Source: Microbacterium sp. HD4P20
Lineage (GTDB): Bacteria; Actinomycetota; Actinomycetes; Actinomycetales; Microbacteriaceae
Direction: 5' to 3'
Length of the DNA: 64,000 nucleotides
Assembly (NCBI RefSeq): GCF_019449275.2
Contig: NZ_JAHZQZ020000022.1
Span: 62,001 to 126,000 of the forward strand
Part shown: positions 24,415-32,369 of the stretch, in pieces
Position numbering within the stretch: position 1 is the stretch's first letter
Layout: the number at the start of each line of letters is the position of its first letter
Notes under the pieces: model-generated
The model's input: the letters and a program-made list of their open reading frames with translations, nothing else
What the model was told of the DNA's origin: nothing
The model's database searches: none
Program-made: the position numbers and the translations under genes

Positions 24415-24585
24415 TCAGCGCTCCTCTCGGAATTCGACGTGCTTGCGGATGACCGGGTCGTACTTCTTGAGCACGATGCGGTCGGGGTTGTTGCGGCGGT
24501 TCTTGCGCGTGACGTAGGTGTAACCCGTGCCCGCGGTGGAACGCAGCTTGATGATCGGACGGACGTCCTGAGCCTTCTTCGCCAT
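24415..24585 (-). CDS. rpmG: 50S ribosomal protein L33, zinc-independent form
   Basis: 56 residues beginning MAKKAQDVRPIIKLRSTAG and ending KHVEFREER. The positions of the first cysteine pair of the zinc form read STAG, and no other cysteine is present. The protein binds 23S rRNA near the E site. The ATG overlaps the TAA of rpmB by one base (TAATG), indicating coupled translation. Confidence 0.95.
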   Translation of the reverse strand: MAKKAQDVRPIIKLRSTAGTGYTYVTRKNRRNNPDRIVLKKYDPVIRKHVEFREER

Positions 24586-24821
24586 TAGAGCTTCACACCC
24601 TTCGCGAGGAGGTCCTTGACGACGGACTCGATGCCGCGTGCGTCAATCACCTTCATGCCCTTCGCCGACACGTTGAGCTTGATGTTGCGGCCCAGCGACG
24701 GCACGAAATATGTCTTCTTCTGCACGTTCGGGTCGAAGCGGCGCTTCGTCCGGCGGTGCGAGTGCGAGATGTTGTGACCGAAGCCGGGAACTGCTCCAGT
24801 CACCTGGCACACTGCTGCCAT
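24585..24821 (-). CDS. rpmB: 50S ribosomal protein L28
   Basis: 78 residues. MAAVCQVTGAVPGFGHNISH and SHRRTKRRFDPNVQKKTYFV are the family N-terminus; the single cysteine means no CxxC zinc knuckle. It is the first gene of the operon. AAGGAG lies eight bases before ATG 24821. In mycobacteria and streptomycetes zinc-free paralogues of this set are under Zur control, but I find no Zur-like palindrome between 24822 and 24980. Confidence 0.96.
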   Translation of the reverse strand: MAAVCQVTGAVPGFGHNISHSHRRTKRRFDPNVQKKTYFVPSLGRNIKLNVSAKGMKVIDARGIESVVKDLLAKGVKL

Positions 24822-24915
24822 AGTGATGTCTCCTTAGTACCGTGAAGCCGGACGGCCCCACCCAAGATCCCTTGTCTACATTCCGAGACGCACCTCGGCA
24901 CCGCCCGGAATCTTC

Positions 24916-24947
24916 CGGTCGTTGAGCGAGCTTGCGAGACGAAACGC
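24916..24947 (+). repeat. GTTGAGCGAGC-type repeat, copy 2 (short)
   Basis: CGGTCGTTGAGCGAGC then TTGCGAGACGAAACGC. It shares both ends with copy 1 at 21065 but has a shorter middle. It lies about 95 bases upstream of rpmB, in the operon's control region. Confidence 0.75.
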
Positions 24948-24980
24948 GAACTGCGTGCTGGAGTGCGCGCAGACAAAGAG

Positions 24981-25664
24981 TCAGTCTAGCACGGCGTCGG
25001 CGGCCTCTTGAGCCCCGCGGCCCCAGCGGAACGGCGACACCGTCGGGTCGCCGGGCACCCAGTACCGCCACGGGAACGCCGCCGTACCCGCGACGCCGGC
25101 GACGCCCACGCGCGGGCCCGACGCGATGTCGGCGAGAGGATCCGTCAGCAGCTCCAGGCGCGCCACGGCACCGTGCCACGGCGTGCCGGCGACCGCGTCG
25201 ATTCCGTCGTGGACCGGATGCCGCAGGCCGATCGCGTCGCCGAGCCGGCCGGGTCCGCGTGCGAGGTCGCGGACGGTCTTGGCGGCAGGCCTGCGGCGGG
25301 CCGCGGCATCCGTCCCCTCGATGACCTGCCCCGCACGCAGCAGCACTCCGCCCGCGACGCCTTCCGGACCGCACACCACATTGACGCAGGAATGGATGCC
25401 GTGACTGAGGTACACGTACAGGTGCCCGGGTTCGCCCCACATCGTGGCGTTGCGCGCGGTCGGTCCCATGCGGGCGTGCGAGCCGGGGTCGGCCATCGGG
25501 CCGGTGCCACGGCCGTGGTACGCCTCGACCTCGGTGAGGCGCACTGTCACTGCCTCACCGGCGACGATGGTCGTCAGGTGCGCGCCGAGCAGCTTGGGTG
25601 CGACGTCGGCAGGAAGACCCGCGAGTTCCGCGCGGGTGGCGGCGCGAAGCTCGGATCCGGACAT
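24981..25664 (-). CDS. mpg: DNA-3-methyladenine glycosylase (AAG/Mpg family)
   Basis: 227 residues. LLGAHLTT and TEVEAYHGRGTGPMADPGSH carry the catalytic Glu and the region that binds flipped bases, and HLYVYLSHGIHSCVNVVCGPEG with VLLRAGQVIEG is typical of the family. It removes alkylated purines such as 3-methyladenine from DNA in base-excision repair. ATG 25664 lies six bases after TAAGAT (25671-25676), and no Shine-Dalgarno is present, so a leaderless message is predicted. Confidence 0.92.
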   Translation of the reverse strand: MSGSELRAATRAELAGLPADVAPKLLGAHLTTIVAGEAVTVRLTEVEAYHGRGTGPMADPGSHARMGPTARNATMWGEPGHLYVYLSHGIHSCVNVVCGPEGVAGGVLLRAGQVIEGTDAAARRRPAAKTVRDLARGPGRLGDAIGLRHPVHDGIDAVAGTPWHGAVARLELLTDPLADIASGPRVGVAGVAGTAAFPWRYWVPGDPTVSPFRWGRGAQEAADAVLD

Positions 25665-25670
25665 GCCGCG

Positions 25671-25676
25671 ATCTTA
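25671..25676 (-). promoter_or_regulatory. Leaderless -10 for mpg
   Basis: TAAGAT on the minus strand, six bases before ATG 25664. Confidence 0.45.
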
Positions 25677-25729
25677 CGCAGGCAGACGCCTGCTCGCGGT
25701 CGCCGGCGGCGGCCCACTTCGGGCCGCGG

Positions 25730-27148
25730 TCATTGCGGTGGAACCTGGCACCAGGAGATCGCGGCGCCGGCGAGCGCCACGACGGGCTCGCCGTCGGCGA
25801 TCTCGAGGATGCGCGTCTCGGGTCGCTCGGGCAGCGGCAGCTGGTACGTGTCGTAGCTGTTCGACACCGCGTCGGGGGCCACCAGCACCGCGGCATAGCG
25901 GGCACTGGGCGACACACACACCTGCAGCACGGCATCCGTCGCCGCGATCTCGGTGAGCGGGCGCGTCTGCCCGTCGGCGGCGACGAGCGCGACGGCCGTG
26001 CGTCCGGTGGGCACCTCGCCCTCCAGGACGGCGGCGGTGCGGATGGTCGAGCCGTCCGGCAGCGGCGTCACCGAGCTCGTCCCACCGAGTTCGGTGCTCG
26101 GCGCGACCAGCGGCTCTTCGCTCGCATCCGTCAGGTCGACCACCGCCGTCTGCTCGACGCGATCGACCACGGCCTCGCTCGAGCCGCGCGCGATGCCTTC
26201 GATCGCCATGGCGGTCCCCAGCGCTGTCGCGCCCTCGCCCCCCGACCCGGTGAGCAGCAGCGCGCCGTCGAACGAGAGCAGCAGGATGCTGTCGGTGTCG
26301 GGCACGAACCGCCACTCGGCGACGCGCGGGTCGGCCCCTTCCACCGCGATCTCGGCGGGCGCGGCATCCGGATCCTTCAGCGACGCGGTGTAGAGCCTGC
26401 TCTCGCGTCCCGAATCGGCGCTGAGCTCGGCGTCCGAGAAGGTGTATCCGATCAGCTCGCCGCGGTCGGCGCTCTGCAGGTTCGACACGAACCCGTCGCC
26501 GGGAAGCGTGAGCTCGCGCTCGTTGGCACCGTCGAGGTCTGTCACGATCAGGCTCGGGCGATCCTCTTCTGTGCGGACCGACACGACGAGGTGCGAGGCC
26601 GTGGCACGGAAGTCCTCGATGTTCGGGTGCGTGAAGACCGGCACCGCGTTGTTGCCGGTGAGGTCGGTGCGGTAGATCAGGTCGCCGCCGTCGGTGGCAC
26701 CCGAACGCTGCAGCAGGAACATCTGCGCGGCGGGCGTCCGGAACGTCTCCGAGACCGTCGCGGCGGGGCCACCGGCGACCGAAGCGACGTCGGCGATCTC
26801 GACGGTGTACTCGGTGTCGTCCCACAACGGCAGGGTGAAGCGCACCCCGATGCTGCGGCCCGCCGTATCGACCTCGAACGGCGTGGCGGGTGTGATCGTC
26901 ACCTGCGACGCGTCGACGTCGGCCAGCGACTGTGAGGTCGTGACGATGAGACGGGATCCGGATGCCTCGGCCGCCGCCGCCGGATCCACGAACACGTCGG
27001 TGATCCGCGGACCCTGGGCGATGCTCGCCGCAGCACCGGCGAGCCCGAGCACGCCGAGCGCCGCGATGACGATCGCGAAGGCGCCGGCGAACGCGCGGCC
27101 CCGCCGCCGGCGCGAACGCGCGCGACGCGTGCCGGACTCAGTGCTCAT
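25730..27148 (-). CDS. Membrane-anchored beta-rich protein of unknown function
   Basis: 472 residues. A basic N-terminus (RRARSRRRRGR) precedes one membrane segment (about 20-45). An Ig-like SbsA-type domain (about 48-135, ITDVFVDP...VSETFRTP) follows, and the remainder reads like a beta-propeller of WD40/TolB type (blades with SLIVTDLDGANERELTLP, TDSILLLSFDGALLLTG). No catalytic residues recognised. It is the last gene of the zinc-linked string, starting five bases after the TIGR03943 gene (stop 27154), so it may sense or scaffold at the membrane. Function unknown. Confidence 0.75.
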   Translation of the reverse strand: MSTESGTRRARSRRRRGRAFAGAFAIVIAALGVLGLAGAAASIAQGPRITDVFVDPAAAAEASGSRLIVTTSQSLADVDASQVTITPATPFEVDTAGRSIGVRFTLPLWDDTEYTVEIADVASVAGGPAATVSETFRTPAAQMFLLQRSGATDGGDLIYRTDLTGNNAVPVFTHPNIEDFRATASHLVVSVRTEEDRPSLIVTDLDGANERELTLPGDGFVSNLQSADRGELIGYTFSDAELSADSGRESRLYTASLKDPDAAPAEIAVEGADPRVAEWRFVPDTDSILLLSFDGALLLTGSGGEGATALGTAMAIEGIARGSSEAVVDRVEQTAVVDLTDASEEPLVAPSTELGGTSSVTPLPDGSTIRTAAVLEGEVPTGRTAVALVAADGQTRPLTEIAATDAVLQVCVSPSARYAAVLVAPDAVSNSYDTYQLPLPERPETRILEIADGEPVVALAGAAISWCQVPPQ

Positions 27149-27153
27149 ACGGA

Positions 27154-27954
27154 TCAGTACTCATAGGGATCCTCGGGCTCGGGGATCGACTCGACCGACA
27201 CCGCGTCGATCGCGAGCCGCCCGTCCGACGAGGAGCGCACGGTGCCCGTGATCGTGACCCACTGTCCCGTGTCGGGAGCGTCCGAGGGGGCCAGGACCGG
27301 CACGCTCGCGGGCTGCGCGTCGATGACGCAATGCGTGATCACGAGCCGGGTGAGGCCGAAGCCGCCGTCTTCGGACGGCGTCACGAACCCGGTCAGCTCG
27401 ACCGGGTCGCCGTCGAACGCGTCGGGGTTCGTCGCGGTCGCGAAGGTGGTCGACCATTCGCCGACCCCGAACGAGGCGGTGTCACCGGTCGAGGCGAGCT
27501 GGACGGTCGACGCGCCGCCGAACAGGGGCGGGGCCCCCACGTCGCGCGACATCGCGAGCTCAGCCGACAGCGACGCCGGCGGCAGGGCGAGTGCCAGGAC
27601 GACGACTCCGGATGCCGCGATCCCGCCGACCACGGTCGCCCCGACCGCGGCGGGGTGCCGGGGGTGCTCCACAGGTGCAGCGTCGTCGTCGTGGTCGTGA
27701 CCGAGGTCGTGGTCGTGGTCGTGACCCTGTCCGTGGTCGTGGCCGTGGTCGGCCTCGGCGCCGAGCGGGAGCGCGAAGGATGCGACCGTTCCGATGAGCA
27801 CGACCACGGCCATCGACACCGCGAACCACGCGGACTCCGGGTTGATGTACAGCCCCAGCTGCCCCGTGAGGGCCAGTGAGAGGGTGACCACGGCGAGCGC
27901 CGCGGCGAGCCCCACGCCGAGCCACCGCGTGCCGACGAATCCTGCCTTACGCAA
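27154..27954 (-). CDS. TIGR03943 family protein with His-rich metal-binding segment
   Basis: 266 residues. Membrane segments at about 10-35, 42-65 and 100-125; between the second and third is a His/Asp-rich stretch (residues 70-90, HGHDHGQGHDHDHD...), a likely metal-binding loop. The outer C-terminal domain (TGFVTPSEDGGFGLTRLVITHC, PDTGQWVTITGTV) matches TIGR03943, homologous to Bacillus YcgQ, a partner of UPF0718 permeases. It overlaps the permease gene by eight bases. Metal transport is inferred from context; the substrate could be zinc or another ion. Confidence 0.85.
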   Translation of the reverse strand: MRKAGFVGTRWLGVGLAAALAVVTLSLALTGQLGLYINPESAWFAVSMAVVVLIGTVASFALPLGAEADHGHDHGQGHDHDHDLGHDHDDDAAPVEHPRHPAAVGATVVGGIAASGVVVLALALPPASLSAELAMSRDVGAPPLFGGASTVQLASTGDTASFGVGEWSTTFATATNPDAFDGDPVELTGFVTPSEDGGFGLTRLVITHCVIDAQPASVPVLAPSDAPDTGQWVTITGTVRSSSDGRLAIDAVSVESIPEPEDPYEY

Positions 27955-29017
27955 AGAGATTCACCGCCGTCCCGATGGCGAAGGCCGCGAGCACGACCAC
28001 CACGACGATGCCGCCGAGCGTCCGCCACGTGAAGGTCGTGCGCATGAGCGCGAGCATCTTGACGTCGACGAGGGGCCCGACCAGCAGGAAAGCGACGATC
28101 GAGCCGGGCGTGAAGGTCGAGGCGAACGACAGCGCGAAGAACGAGTCCACGTTCGAGCAGATCGACACGACCATGGCCAGGGCCACCATTGCCACGATCG
28201 ACAGTGCCGGATTGGAGCCGATCGCCACGAGCGCCTCGCGGGGCACCAGCACCTGCACCGCCCCGGCGAGCGCCGACCCGATCACGAGCGCCGGCATGAC
28301 CGCACGCAGCTCGACCACGAACTGCGAGATGGTGCGCCGGCCGCGGCCTCCGGGCTCGTGCGCGATCAGGGCGCACGTGTCGCGGAAGCGGTCGGTCAGC
28401 AGGGCGTCGGGAGAGGGATGCCGGCTGTAAAGCCAGCCGATGAGGTTGGCGATGGCATACCCGCCGAGCAGCCGGGCGATCAGCACGCCGTCGCTGAGAC
28501 CGAACGCCTGATGGGTCGTGATGATCACGATGGGGTTGACGATGGGCGCCGCGATCAGGAAGGTCAGGGTCTCGGGCACCGAGAAGCCGCGCATGAGCAG
28601 GCCGCGCGCGAACGGCACGTTGCCGCACTCGCAGACCGGCACGATCATGCCGAGGAGTGACAGCACCGCGCGTCGTGCCCACGCGCGGCGCGGCATCCAT
28701 CGCTCGATGACCCCCGGCGGCACCCACACCTGCACGACGATCGACAGCACGACCCCGAGCGCCACGAAGGGCAACGACTCGATGAGCACGCTGATGGCGA
28801 GGGTCAGTCCGTCCTGTGCGCGCGTCGGAAGCGGCGCGGGGAAGAGCTGCGGGGCGAGCCAATCGACCAGGAACAGTCCTGCGACGACGACGAGGCCGAC
28901 GCCGAGCCACACCAGGGTGCGGGCCGACGACGAGGGCCGTGCCGCGGCCTGCGCAGCCGTCTCGTGACGGTGGGGGCGAGCGCGACCGGCCGGAGGGCGG
29001 GGGTCAGTCCGCGTCAC
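27947..29017 (-). CDS. UPF0718-type permease (DUF318, YcgR-like)
   Basis: 356 residues with about eight membrane segments. The motif SLLGMIVPVCECGNVPFARGLL and FLIAAPIVNPIVIITT define the UPF0718/ArsP family, whose members move arsenicals or unknown substrates; the cysteine pair CEC is characteristic. Partner of the TIGR03943 protein, as YcgR is of YcgQ in Bacillus. The GTG start at 29017 is 14 bases inside the end of zur, so it is translated with the regulator and likely under zinc control. Confidence 0.87.
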   Translation of the reverse strand: MTRTDPRPPAGRARPHRHETAAQAAARPSSSARTLVWLGVGLVVVAGLFLVDWLAPQLFPAPLPTRAQDGLTLAISVLIESLPFVALGVVLSIVVQVWVPPGVIERWMPRRAWARRAVLSLLGMIVPVCECGNVPFARGLLMRGFSVPETLTFLIAAPIVNPIVIITTHQAFGLSDGVLIARLLGGYAIANLIGWLYSRHPSPDALLTDRFRDTCALIAHEPGGRGRRTISQFVVELRAVMPALVIGSALAGAVQVLVPREALVAIGSNPALSIVAMVALAMVVSICSNVDSFFALSFASTFTPGSIVAFLLVGPLVDVKMLALMRTTFTWRTLGGIVVVVVLAAFAIGTAVNLFA

Positions 29018-29444
29018 GCTCTTCGACGTCTTTCATCTCCCCGGCCGTCGCGTCGCGTTCAGCCGAGCACGAGGCGCACAGCCCGAAGATGTCGACGATG
29101 TGCTCGGCCTCGCTGAAGCCATGGCGCTCGGCCGTGCGCTTGGCCCATTGCTCGACGTCGGTCGCCTCGATCTCGACGGTCAGCCCGCACGAGCGGCAGA
29201 TCAGGTGGTGGTGATGCCCGGCGCTGATGCAGGCGCGATACAGCGCCTCGCCGTCGGGGCTCTGCAGCGAGTCGGCGTCGCCCTGAGCGGCGAGGCCGGC
29301 CAGCGCGCGGTACACCGTGGCCAGGCCGATGCCGGTGTTCTCGTCGCGCAAGGTCGCGTGCAGGGACTGCGCGCTCACGAAGCCACGGGCGTCGGCGAGC
29401 GCTTCGCGCACGCGCTCGCGCTGCCAGGTGTTGCGCTGAACCAT
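29004..29444 (-). CDS. zur: Zinc uptake regulator, Fur family
   Basis: 146 residues with an N-terminal winged helix (VREALADARGFVSAQSLHAT, GIGLATVYRALAGLAAQGD) and a metal-binding C-terminal half (GHHHHLICRSCG, FGLCASCSAE), whose CxxC pairs hold the structural zinc. With zinc bound, Zur represses uptake genes. It lies next to znuB, and its own TAGACT is seven bases before ATG 29444, giving a leaderless message separate from znuACB. The downstream permease gene overlaps its end. The specific call of Zur rather than Fur rests on the neighbouring znu genes. Confidence 0.9.
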   Translation of the reverse strand: MVQRNTWQRERVREALADARGFVSAQSLHATLRDENTGIGLATVYRALAGLAAQGDADSLQSPDGEALYRACISAGHHHHLICRSCGLTVEIEATDVEQWAKRTAERHGFSEAEHIVDIFGLCASCSAERDATAGEMKDVEERDAD

Positions 29445-29451
29445 GCCCGGG

Positions 29452-29457
29452 AGTCTA
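29452..29457 (-). promoter_or_regulatory. Leaderless -10 for zur
   Basis: TAGACT on the minus strand, seven bases before ATG 29444, in the 57-base gap between znuB and zur. Confidence 0.45.
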
Positions 29458-29501
29458 GCCGCGGCGCCTGGACATCGGCCGGGCGCCACTTTTGCGCCGG
29501 C

Positions 29502-30377
29502 TCATCCCGCGGTGACGGTCGCGGCGCGCGTCACGCGACCGCGTCGGGCGCCGATCACCCGGCAGACGAGGTAGATCACGAACGAGATCGTCGTGATGTA
29601 CGGGCTGACCGGCAGCGTGCCCATGATCGCGAGCAGGATGCCGCCGACCGCCGACACGAATCCGAACAGGGCCGACAGCAGGGGCACAGACAGCGGTCCC
29701 GACGCCACCCGCATCGCCGCGGCGGCCGGCGTGACCAGCAGCGCCATGACCAGCAGGGCGCCGATGATGTGCACGGCGACGGCGACGATCAGCCCCAGCA
29801 GCAGCATGAAGGCCAGCGAGACGGCGGTCGTCGGCACACCGCGCGCCGCGGCGGACTGCGGGTCGAGCGAGTCGAAGCGCAGCGGCCGCCAGATGAGCAG
29901 CAGTCCCAGCAGCACGACGGCGCCGATCCCGATCAGCCAGCCGAGCTGGCCCGACTGCACCGAGACGATCTGCCCCGTCAGCAGACTGAACCGGTTGGCA
30001 CTGCGGCCGTCGTACAGAGACAGGAACAGGATGCCGAGCCCCAGCCCGAACGGCATCAGCACGCCGATGATCGAGTTGCGGTCGCGCGCACGCGCGCCGA
30101 GCCACCCGATGATCGCGGCCGCCGCGATCGATCCGATGATCGAGCCTGTGACGACGTCCCAGCCGATGAGGAGCGCCGCCGCGGCCCCGGCGAACGAGAG
30201 CTCGCTGATGCCGTGCACCGCGAATGCCATGTCGCGCTGCATGATGAACACGCCGATGAGACCGCCGACGAGACCGAGCACGGCCCCCGCCCACACCGAG
30301 TTCGACACCAGGGCGAGGATCTCGCCGTAGTACGGCAGGCCGCCGAACATCGCGTCGGCGGCGTCGTCCCAGTTCAC
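29502..30377 (-). CDS. znuB: Zinc ABC transporter permease
   Basis: 291 residues, about eight membrane segments. MQRDMAFAVHGISELSFAGA and HIIGALLVMALLVTPAAAAM are typical of the ABC-3 metal permease family (ZnuB/MntB). It forms the channel for metal brought by ZnuA. The GTG start (30377) overlaps the stop of znuC (GTGA), so it is tightly coupled. Confidence 0.92.
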   Translation of the reverse strand: MNWDDAADAMFGGLPYYGEILALVSNSVWAGAVLGLVGGLIGVFIMQRDMAFAVHGISELSFAGAAAALLIGWDVVTGSIIGSIAAAAIIGWLGARARDRNSIIGVLMPFGLGLGILFLSLYDGRSANRFSLLTGQIVSVQSGQLGWLIGIGAVVLLGLLLIWRPLRFDSLDPQSAAARGVPTTAVSLAFMLLLGLIVAVAVHIIGALLVMALLVTPAAAAMRVASGPLSVPLLSALFGFVSAVGGILLAIMGTLPVSPYITTISFVIYLVCRVIGARRGRVTRAATVTAG

Positions 30378-31255
30378 TCGTGCACCTCGTCGTGATGGTG
30401 ATGGGATGCCTCGGCATCGGGCGCACCCACGACGACGAGCCGGTCGCCCGCCCGCAGCACGAAGACATGCGCGCCGTAGAGCGCCGTGAGCACCTCCGAG
30501 CGGAGCACCTCCTCCGGAGTGCCGAGCGTGAACCGGCCGTTCGCGATGTAGAGGATGCGGTCGACCTTGCCCAGCAGCGGGTTGATGTCGTGGGTCACGA
30601 CCATGACGGCCGCGGGGCCCACGCGGCCGGAGGCTCGGCCTGAAACATCAGCGGCGGGGGGAGAGTCCGTGGGGAGCTTCTCGCGCCGGTGCCGGTCGAT
30701 GAGACTGATCACGGCCTGCTGGTTGGCCAGGTCCAGGCTCGTCAGCGGCTCGTCGCACAGCAGCAGCAGCGGATCGTCGGCCAGCGCCTGTCCGGCGCGC
30801 AGCCGCTGCTGTTCGCCGCCCGACAGCTGTCCGATCGGCCGGTCGGCGAACTCCCGCGCTCCGACCGCGTCGATCAGCGCGTCGACGCGCTCGCGGTCGC
30901 CGCGCCGCGGGAGCGGAAAGCCGAACCGATGGCCGTCGACGCCGAGGGCGACGAGGTCTCGGCCGCGCAGCGCCGTGTCGCGTGGGAGCGGCCGGGATTG
31001 CGGGATGTAGCCGACGCGGCGGCTGCCTGGACTGCGCACTTCACTGCCGAGGACTCGGATGCTGCCGCTCGACAGATCTTCGAGGCCGAGGATCGCGCGC
31101 AGGAGCGTCGTCTTGCCCGAACCGCTCGGGCCGAGAACGGCGATCAGCTCGCCCGCGTGCACGTCGAGGTCGAGGCCCGACCACAGCTCGCGGTCACCGC
31201 GCCGGAGCGCGGCATCCCGGATGGTGAGGATCGGCTCGCGCGAGCCGGCGGTCAC
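30374..31255 (-). CDS. znuC: Zinc ABC transporter ATP-binding protein
   Basis: 293 residues. Walker A GPSGSGKTT, the ABC signature LSGGEQQRL, Walker B LLLLCDEPLTSLD and the switch His in VMVVTHDINPLLGKV. It energises the ZnuB channel. The C-terminus ends in SHHHHDE, an extra metal-binding tail. A flexible loop (Pro/Ser-rich, about residues 205-225) is inserted between Walker B and the switch. GTG 31255 overlaps the znuA stop (GTGA). Confidence 0.93.
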   Translation of the reverse strand: MTAGSREPILTIRDAALRRGDRELWSGLDLDVHAGELIAVLGPSGSGKTTLLRAILGLEDLSSGSIRVLGSEVRSPGSRRVGYIPQSRPLPRDTALRGRDLVALGVDGHRFGFPLPRRGDRERVDALIDAVGAREFADRPIGQLSGGEQQRLRAGQALADDPLLLLCDEPLTSLDLANQQAVISLIDRHRREKLPTDSPPAADVSGRASGRVGPAAVMVVTHDINPLLGKVDRILYIANGRFTLGTPEEVLRSEVLTALYGAHVFVLRAGDRLVVVGAPDAEASHHHHDEVHE

Positions 31256-32319
31256 TCGTCCAGTGCCGCGCTCAGCGCCTCGATGTTCTCCTGCATCCAC
31301 GAGATGTAAGTCTGGCCCTCCGGCAGCGTTTCCGAAAACGCGATCACCGGGATGCCGGCGGCCTCGGCCGCGTCCACGATCTGGGTCGTCTCGGCTCCAC
31401 CCGTCTGGGTGTTGGTGATGACGACGCTCACCTCGCCCGACTCGATCAGTCCCAGGGACTCGAGCAGGGTCGCGGGTGCGACATCCTGTCCTTCTTCGAC
31501 CGCCTCGCTGAAGGCTTCGGGCGTCACGTTCTCGAGGTCCGCCTCACGGACGAGGTAGCCCGGCACCGGCTCGGTGACGAAGACGTGCTCGCCCTCGTGC
31601 GCGCTGCCGATCTCGGCCAGCGAGTCCTCCAGGCCCTCGATCTCGCCGACGAACGCTTCGGCGTTCGCGGTGAAGGTCTCAGCGTCGTCGGGGCTCAGTT
31701 CGCCGAGCTCCTCGGCGATCGCCTCGGCGACGTAGGCCATGGTGTGCGGGTCGTACCAGACGTGCTCGTTGAAGCCCTCGATGTGCTCGTGGCCTTCCTC
31801 GGCATGCTCGTCGGCGTGCTCGTCGGTCGCGGCATCGGTCTCGTCGGCGTGCGTTTCGTCGGCGTGCTCGTCGGTCGCGGCATCCGTCTCATCCGCGTGC
31901 TCGTCGGCGTGCTCTTCCTCGTGACCGGCGTTCTCGGGCCAGTCGTGCGAGTACTCCGCGGCGGTGATGACGTGAGCCTCGCTGCCGCTGGACTTGATCA
32001 GGGCGTCGACGTACGCGTCGTACCCGCCGCCGTTCTCGATGATCAGGTCGGCGTCGGCGACGGTGAGCTGGTCACGCGCGCTCGGCTCGAACGAGTGCGG
32101 GTCCTGCGACTCGCTGGTGATGATGGAGGTGACCTCGACGAGGTCTCCGCCGATCTGCTCGGCGATCTGCCCGTAGACGTTGGTCGAAGCCACCACCGTC
32201 AGGCCCGCTTCCGGCTCGGTGTCGCCGGCGGCCTGAGGTGTGCCGGCACAGCCCGCAAGGGCGAGAACGGATGCCGCGGCCAGGCCGAGCAGGGTCAGGG
32301 AGCGTCGATTCGGGGCCAT
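31252..32319 (-). CDS. znuA: Zinc-binding lipoprotein of the Znu transporter
   Basis: 355 residues. A lipoprotein signal ends VLALAGC. The solute-binding fold shows VVASTNVYGQIAEQIGGD, the ligand His in DPHSFEPSARDQL, and later HVWYDPHTMAYVAEAIAEEL. A His/Asp/Glu-rich loop (about residues 135-180, repeats of DEHADETDAATDEHADE) is the family's metal-capture loop, here much extended. ATG 32319 is chosen because TAGAAT (32327-32332) ends seven bases before it; ATG 32328, three codons earlier, is the alternative. A Zur-box-like palindrome lies just upstream. Confidence 0.92.
   Translation of the reverse strand: MAPNRRSLTLLGLAAASVLALAGCAGTPQAAGDTEPEAGLTVVASTNVYGQIAEQIGGDLVEVTSIITSESQDPHSFEPSARDQLTVADADLIIENGGGYDAYVDALIKSSGSEAHVITAAEYSHDWPENAGHEEEHADEHADETDAATDEHADETHADETDAATDEHADEHAEEGHEHIEGFNEHVWYDPHTMAYVAEAIAEELGELSPDDAETFTANAEAFVGEIEGLEDSLAEIGSAHEGEHVFVTEPVPGYLVREADLENVTPEAFSEAVEEGQDVAPATLLESLGLIESGEVSVVITNTQTGGAETTQIVDAAEAAGIPVIAFSETLPEGQTYISWMQENIEALSAALDE
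31801..31915. repeat. In-gene repeat of the znuA His/Glu-rich loop
   Basis: A unit containing GTGCTCGTCGGTCGCGGCATC occurs at about 31816 and again at about 31864, with partial copies on either side. It encodes the repeating DEHADETDAAT-type loop of ZnuA. Slippage would change the number of metal-binding residues without a frameshift. Confidence 0.7.
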
Positions 32320-32326
32320 GTCGGCC

Positions 32327-32354
32327 ATTCTACCGCTATTGATAATCGTTCTCT
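32327..32354 (-). promoter_or_regulatory. Zur box and -10 of znuACB
   Basis: On the plus strand 32340-32354 reads TGATAATCGTTCTCT, which fits the Zur consensus TGATAATCATTATCA at 12 of 15 positions. TAGAAT on the minus strand at 32332-32327 is the -10 for ATG 32319. The box lies immediately upstream of the -10, in the spacer, where a zinc-loaded repressor would block transcription. The gap to the E2 gene is only 41 bases. Confidence 0.7.
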
Positions 32355-32369
32355 GACCGCTGGCCCGCC

